DNA of 64,000 nucleotides from Calliopsis andreniformis (lineage: Eukaryota > Arthropoda > Insecta > Hymenoptera > Andrenidae). The position numbers and the translations under genes were made by a program. Of the stretch, positions 61,001-64,000 are shown piece by piece. The stretch covers positions 25,952,001 to 26,016,000 of the forward strand of contig NC_135064.1 in the NCBI RefSeq assembly GCF_051401765.1, in the 5' to 3' direction. Under the pieces are notes generated by a model that made no database searches, was not told where the DNA came from, and saw only the letters and a program-made list of their open reading frames with translations. The stretch's first letter is position 1. The number at the start of each line of letters is the position of its first letter.

Positions 61001-63083
61001 TCGTCTTCCATTTCCGGGAATGCAATGAAATGGAAATGTCGCAACAGTCTGGCAGTTATTGGATTTCTACCACCGCCAGGCGGTCCCATCGCGGCAACGA
61101 AATTCACATCCTCGATCCATCTGAACGATCCGATCTCCCTCCGGTCGTACCATCCTGAAATGTACGTCGTCTTCGTCATGTAAGTCTCTTGCGACTGCAT
61201 CGCGCAATTAATCGAAAGACTGACATTGGGATGTAACAGCGCGCGTATAATATTTTCATTAAGTACAGAGAATAGATACATAAGAGAAGTGTCCCAATGC
61301 CTGGATGCTTAAGATGTCAGATCTCTCAGTAAATGGACAATCGAAGAATGCATGTATCTCAACACTTGCATTGCGTACCAGCAACTGGACTATTTTATGA
61401 TAATATTCTTTGTTTTATGAAATAAAATTAGTGTTAATGTCCAGTTATCGAGACATGGTTAGCTACTAGGGTATTTATGTTAGTTTCGAGAGTTTCTTAT
61501 ATACAATCTAATACATTTTTGTGTTTTGAAACACACGTGCGATATGTAAAGTATTGTGTAAAGTAGGGAGTAGTTTCAAGGATTGAGTCAGCAAATAAAA
61601 AATGTGATAAAAAGACAATGCACGGATTGTGGCTCTATTTGACCTCCTTCTTCGAGTTGTAGCCGTTTTATAGTCTCGATAATCCTCGATATAAATTCAA
61701 TCTTCATGAATTATTCTACTTTGATAGCGTTCTTAGCTCTATTTTTTCGCAAGTAGATAAACAAAAGGAGGTTTGGGTATCTAATATAAGATAAGTGTAA
61801 TGTAACAATATTTGGAATAAAACACTGACCACTGAAGTCCATAAATTGTCGAATCAACTCGATGGGTGGCTGGGCACCATAGGTGTCGAGGGCAGGCATG
61901 TTCAGGTCGTCGATGAAGAAGACTTGTTTCTTCAAGAGTGGTGGTCCATACACGTCTCTACGCCGCTTGCTCAGCTTCTCATCGATTAAATCCTATCCAC
62001 CGAATTTCCCATTAGTTATAAATGCAAAACGATTATTCGCTAAAAGAGGAAAGTAACTTTGTACTTGAGTTTGATTCGCAGTGGTTCGAGCAGAGAAGGT
62101 GATCAAATCGCAAATGAATTTCTTTGGCATGTTCGTGGACAGCTTGGTCGTGATGGTCATGGTCTTTCCACTTCCAGTAGGTCCCACACAGAGGGTGTGA
62201 GAGTTGTTGATCATCAAGTAACCAACTAAAGTCGCGCTTCTGACACTGTCCATCGTTGGTACTTCAATATCTGCGATAGTATATTGTACGTGTTCATAAT
62301 ACGAATATAAAAATTGTTGAATTCTAATGCTGTGAATGTTACGAGATCCTGAACCTCCAATCTGAGATTTATGATACCTGGATTTGAAGACTTGGGTGTA
62401 TGGGTTTTATTCAATCCTCTTTTCAATATTGCAAATGAAATATTTCTGTTTTAAGCTTTTTATATACAGTCGTAAATATTTTGCGGAAGTATGAGTATAT
62501 CGACTAGCGCATAAAGCGTATTAATGTTATATTTAATAAAAAAAAAGCAAGTAGTATATCGGTAAATGCTGATATCGCGAGTAAACCTGGAAACGCTTAA
62601 TCTCTATCTCTGGTAGAAAATTTACCCGCAAATTTCGTCTCTGGCGTAATCGTGATTGATGGAATGTCGTCCAACCATTTGTACCACCTTGGTGGCATTG
62701 GTTCTGGGCTGTCGATCGTGTCCGTGAAACCACCATCGTGCAGCCTATACAAAAATAGACAAAATTAAGTCTACTGTACAGTGGAAATTCGATTACTGTA
62801 CAGAACACTTTCTATTTGGAAGAGATGATAGCAATCATGGACTATTTTCTCAGCGAGGCAATAGTTTTTTCTTTTTCAAAAAAGAAGGGAAGCGATATTT
62901 TATGGTTCTTAATCGATCACCTGTAATCGAAAACCAGACCGTCTTCAGGGAACGGTAATTGATGACGATGATCACTTTGCACCTTTCTAATCCAATTGCT
63001 GAACGCTATGCGGCTCTTGTAATCACTACTTGCTCCCAGGCTCCAAACCGCGGCAAATCCAGCCCATGGCGATAGCAAATCAG
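32047..63083 (-). CDS. Dnah3: Axonemal dynein heavy chain 3 (DNAH3), C-terminal half
   Basis: I assembled 33 exons on the minus strand between 63083 and 32047. Every junction has a GT donor and an AG acceptor, and all phases fit. The 6,437 bases encode 2,144 residues and a stop. They cover the end of the AAA2/AAA3 linker, AAA3, AAA4, the stalk with its microtubule-binding tip, AAA5, AAA6 and the C-terminal domain; the family is about 4,100 residues long, so the tail, linker, AAA1 and most of AAA2 lie beyond the right edge. DNAH3 is assigned mainly from the C-terminus: it ends [15 protein letters not shown], and carries [20 protein letters not shown] and [13 protein letters not shown], which fit DNAH3 better than DNAH7 or DNAH12. 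DNAH3 is a single-headed inner-arm dynein that slides doublet microtubules in motile axonemes. In insects it should matter in sperm flagella and chordotonal cilia. Domain blocks and exon coordinates follow as separate entries. Confidence 0.92.
32262..32617 (-). other. Last Dnah3 intron with a 14-bp inverted repeat
   Basis: ATAGGTGACCACAA at 32378-32391 is perfectly complementary to 32545-32558. AGGTG-containing words recur nearby (GAATAGGTGATT, GAATAGGTAGTC, AACAGGTGCT, GAATAGGTATTT). The structure could be a small transposon remnant or an intronic hairpin. Confidence 0.5.
34199..34338 (+). repeat. Tandem array of four 35-bp units (Dnah3 intron)
   Basis: Four consecutive units of exactly 35 bp (34199-34233, 34234-34268, 34269-34303, 34304-34338) share the core AGTAGAATAAG and a CAGACA-type end. 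The array sits in the intron at 34004-34514. Related units, some inverted, occur at 40.4, 43.3 and 63.6 kb. Confidence 0.8.
34515..41128 (-). CDS. Dnah3: Dnah3 block 6: AAA6
   Basis: Exons 40933-41128, 39406-39599, 38348-38502, 37595-37961, 35073-35252, 34741-34992 and 34515-34667. Landmarks are [138 protein letters not shown] and [17 protein letters not shown], in family order. Two of the larger introns (35253-37594 and 39600-40932) hold repeats listed separately. Confidence 0.9.
36426..36570 (+). promoter_or_regulatory. Cluster of AAGGTCA / TCAAGGTCA motifs
   Basis: The sequence repeats short words of the form GGTCAATTCAAG. It includes TTCCAAGGTCAATTT (from about 36529), AAGGGTCAATTC and TTCAAGGTCAATC (from about 36556). 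CAAGGTCA is the extended half-site used by FTZ-F1, ERR and related monomer-binding nuclear receptors. The repetition could equally be a simple degenerate minisatellite. Confidence 0.3.
37068..37416. mobile_element. hAT-like MITE remnant
   Basis: The right end, read on the minus strand, is ATGATGTCCAAACCGTGGCT, close to the common hAT terminus pattern TGGCCAAACCGTGGCTC. The left end has TAGTGGCCAAACC in inverted orientation about 340 bp away. I could not find an 8-bp target duplication, so the exact ends are uncertain. Confidence 0.42.
39600..40932 (-). other. Dnah3 intron carrying a repeat of the 35-bp family
   Basis: At about 40397-40500 the sequence starts TGTGTCTGACTTGGGCAGTT, with ATTCTACT following, then later AGTAGAATAAG and GAGTCAGACACC, so the units switch strand inside the copy. 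A tail with ACTAATAATTCGGAAACG follows, similar to tails of the other copies. The rest is AT-rich and featureless. Confidence 0.6.
41391..43976 (-). CDS. Dnah3: Dnah3 block 5: AAA5
   Basis: Exons 43705-43976, 41934-42244 and 41391-41616. Landmarks are [86 protein letters not shown] and [23 protein letters not shown]5 in dyneins has no functional P-loop, and none is seen. The acceptor of the third exon (TTTGTAAAAG) has a poor pyrimidine tract, but the frame and family sequence support it. Confidence 0.88.
42245..43704 (-). other. Dnah3 intron carrying a repeat of the 35-bp family
   Basis: AT-rich intron. The only structure seen is the repeat block at 43283-43500. Confidence 0.6.
43283..43500. 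repeat. Inverted-orientation array of the 35-bp family
   Basis: TGTCTGAC-starting units begin at 43283, 43321, 43351, 43395 and 43430, each followed by CTATTCTA(C/T)TGA and most by TTTTGCT or CTTCGCTG. The 43395 unit is exactly 35 bp long; the others are 30-44 bp. Then at about 43456 the strand switches to AGTAGAATATGTCCTAAGTC followed by ATACACA. The array is therefore the reverse complement of the 34.2-kb array with one unit flipped at its end. Confidence 0.75.
44685..50138 (-). CDS. Dnah3: Dnah3 block 4: stalk coiled coils and microtubule-binding domain
   Basis: Exons 50018-50138, 47518-47648, 47177-47282, 46495-46649, 45562-45747 and 44685-45075. CC1 begins [20 protein letters not shown], then charged heptads ([36 protein letters not shown]). 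The binding domain contains [35 protein letters not shown] and [20 protein letters not shown]2 follows ([20 protein letters not shown] to [20 protein letters not shown]) and ends [15 protein letters not shown] at the return to the ring. This is the region that contacts tubulin. Confidence 0.9.
48789..48902. mobile_element. TTAA-flanked MITE (piggyBac-like)
   Basis: The left end is TTAATACGTTCACAGCC and the reverse complement of the right end is TTAACACGTTCAGTCCACC. The TTAA-bounded element is 114 bp long and encloses the palindrome TGACCC-GAATAT-GGGTCA (48809-48826). The architecture matches the element at 9537-9692, but the terminal sequence differs. Confidence 0.6.
48904..49095. mobile_element. 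MITE with ATACAGRGTGTCC inverted ends
   Basis: The left terminus ATACAGAGTGTCCACGCTGA and the reverse complement of the right terminus ATACAGGGTGTCCAAACTGA match at 17 of 20 positions. The similarity continues further inward (CTACCTAAATATCACCCC against CCACCTAAGTACCCCC). The element is about 192 bp long, non-coding, and begins directly after the TTAA-flanked element. Isolated similar ends occur near 54090 and 54230. Confidence 0.65.
50139..51537 (-). other. Dnah3 intron, no feature recognised
   Basis: A 1.4-kb AT-rich intron between the last AAA4 exon and the first stalk exon. I see no coding or repeat structure. Confidence 0.55.
51538..56255 (-). CDS. Dnah3: Dnah3 block 3: AAA4 module and start of the stalk-proximal region
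   Basis: Exons 56031-56255, 55624-55786, 54827-54996, 53318-53526, 52194-52296 and 51538-51666. The AAA4 P-loop [14 protein letters not shown] is split by a phase-1 intron after the last serine. The arginine in place of the Walker lysine is usual for axonemal dyneins. Later landmarks are [25 protein letters not shown] (across a 1-kb intron, using an AG/T-split serine) and [18 protein letters not shown] followed by SVAMGFL. All are standard AAA4 sequence. Confidence 0.9.
52702..52818 (+). repeat. 8-bp CAAATTTT array
   Basis: About a dozen copies of CAAATTTT and close variants (CAATTTTT, CAAATATT, CAGATTTT), in the Dnah3 intron at 52297-53317. It is the reverse complement of the array at 56650-56740. 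Confidence 0.8.
55190..55285. repeat. Degenerate ACT/ATT trinucleotide tract
   Basis: Runs of ACTATTATTATC, TACTACCACTGCTACTAC and ACCACTACTACTACCAC, in the Dnah3 intron at 54997-55623. Confidence 0.65.
56365..62270 (-). CDS. Dnah3: Dnah3 block 2: AAA3 module
   Basis: Exons 62065-62270, 61830-61992, 60994-61154 and 56365-56577. The first has a complete Walker A motif (GPTGSGKT) after [20 protein letters not shown]. The second has Walker B ([20 protein letters not shown]). The third has the [15 protein letters not shown] sensor region and [13 protein letters not shown]. The fourth has the C-terminal helical part ([15 protein letters not shown]). An intact AAA3 nucleotide site is needed for dynein gating. 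The 4.4-kb intron between exons three and four is the largest of the gene here. Exon three stays open for about 100 more codons into this intron. Confidence 0.9.
56578..60993 (-). other. Largest Dnah3 intron in the window (4.4 kb)
   Basis: It separates two AAA3 exons. It contains the 8-bp array at 56650-56740, a slightly GC-richer block near 59000-59230 without recognisable coding sequence, and an AGGGTTTTTCAATC string at about 60300 resembling a hAT-type end. No nested gene was recognised. Confidence 0.6.
56650..56740 (+). repeat. 8-bp GAAAATTT array
   Basis: GAATATTT units grading into GAAAATTT units, about eleven copies. The unit is the exact reverse complement of the array unit at 52.7 kb. 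Confidence 0.8.
62626..63083 (-). CDS. Dnah3: Dnah3 block 1: AAA2-AAA3 connecting segment
   Basis: Exons 62921-63083 and 62626-62744. The first enters in phase (two bases completing a codon from an upstream exon outside the window) and reads [17 protein letters not shown]. The second reads [20 protein letters not shown] then [18 protein letters not shown]. This is the conserved segment between AAA2 and the AAA3 P-loop. Confidence 0.88.
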
Positions 63084-64000
63084 CTAGAATGAGACAATTT
63101 CAATTCGATAGGGCGTGTGGGATGAAGGTACATAACGTAATTACGCGCGTCCAGGTGTTTCGGTATTGGTTGTACTGATTTAGAATTACATTAGAGAATT
63201 TTTTTATTTTATCAGTAACCCATTTCCTGTCTTTTCCCTGCTGAAACTTTACTTGTACAGAGTACTTATATCAAATCGAAAAAATTACACTTGTACGATT
63301 TTAGTATTTCTGTAACTAGTAGTAAGCATGATTATGTTAAATTTGAATTTAATAATTTTACCCAGCACCAATATTCGTATGTTCTTATGCAGATTCATTC
63401 TTTTTTGTGACATCGTGAAATGTATGTATGTAGAATATTCGACAATAGATGTCAGAAACTGTAAGAGCTGGTTTGACATGAGAAAGTAGGGTGGAAATCA
63501 TGAATAAGAAAAGAAAAGACTTCTGCAGAAAGGATCTAGGATTGGCAGGAGGTGTATTTGACTTGGAACTTATTTTACTGGTGACGTTCACAGGTCAAAC
63601 ACAGCAGTGGTAGTAGAATAAGACAAGTCAGACACATTCTATGTGCATTTTAGGTATATTATAGATTCTATAACAGTATGGCAATTTCATTATTCTCCAT
63701 TTTCATCTTATTTTAGCATACACTATACTTTTCTCGTACTTAAGAGAATTTCTGTGAATAATTTTTCAATAACTGTGAAATACGCCTATATCATTTAACT
63801 TAAAAAACAGAAGCTTTCTTATTATTCTATTTCTATTAATTTTTATTATTTCTATTAATTTTATTATTTTTCTATTTCTATTAATTTCTATTAATTTTGA
63901 TTCTCAATTGCATAGTGCTTCTACAAATGAAAGTACTCCATCCTTCAAAATTTAACCATAATATAAAATCTCGCATAGTAGCCATCAGATCCATCGCGCA
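63084..64000 (-). other. Dnah3 intron reaching the window edge
   Basis: Contains a degenerate member of the 35-bp family (about 63556-63640: TTTGACTTGGAACTTATTTT, later AGTAGAATAAGACAAGTCAG) and an AT-rich TCTATTAATTT array (about 63822-63898). The next upstream exon is not in the window. Confidence 0.55.
63822..63898 (+). repeat. TTTCTATTAAT-type AT-rich array
   Basis: TTTCTATTAATTTT and TTATTATTTTTCT units repeat irregularly over about 75 bases. Confidence 0.65.

Noticed and set aside
32047..63083. Assignment of the dynein to DNAH7 or DNAH12
   Set aside because: The C-terminal segments (CALDY ending, [25 protein letters not shown]) fit the DNAH3 branch better.
1..64000. tRNA, snRNA, known microRNA and CRISPR-like arrays
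   Set aside because: I looked by eye for tRNA B-box strings, common insect microRNA cores and regularly spaced repeats. Nothing passed; the only regular arrays are the minisatellites and microsatellites listed.

Overview
This is a piece of an insect nuclear genome. It is AT-rich, with GC-rich, pyrimidine-tracted islands, GT-AG introns, AATAAA poly(A) signals and many small non-autonomous DNA transposons. It contains the insect mitochondrial SerRS-like protein SLIMP. The base composition and element types look hymenopteran (bee, ant or wasp), but that is an inference; no marker in the window settles the order.

Layout. From 1 to about 24.6 kb I find no exon I can name. This stretch holds six GC-rich or pyrimidine-rich islands, a 30-bp minisatellite, a piggyBac-like MITE and microsatellites. 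On the minus strand, 25826 to 24591 carries the first two coding exons of Bap170/ARID2, which encode the first half of the ARID domain. The next ARID exon was not found, so the gene either has an intron of more than 24 kb or breaks here. A GC-rich island at about 25.8-27.15 kb covers its promoter and 5' leader.

A compact plus-strand cluster follows: ZNF593/Bud20-type zinc finger (3 exons, 28773-29574), SLIMP (one exon, 29684-31129, starting 109 bp after the ZNF593 stop) and UQCRQ, subunit 8 of respiratory complex III (2 exons, 31516-31852). The cluster meets, tail to tail, the C-terminal half of the axonemal dynein heavy chain DNAH3. That gene runs on the minus strand from 63083 to 32047. I assembled 33 exons whose junction phases all agree and which encode 2,144 residues, from the AAA2/AAA3 linker to the stop. 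The N-terminal half lies beyond the right edge.

The genes are not an operon-like pathway. Ribosome biogenesis (ZNF593), mitochondrial translation/replication control (SLIMP) and respiration (UQCRQ) are housekeeping functions packed together, next to a cilium-specific motor gene and a chromatin-remodelling gene. No new multi-gene system is established. The most unusual signals are a dispersed family of 35-bp repeat units that switches strand within the DNAH3 introns, two adjacent MITEs of different families, complementary 8-bp arrays flanking the AAA4 exons, the 109-bp ZNF593-SLIMP gap, and the apparently enormous Bap170 intron.
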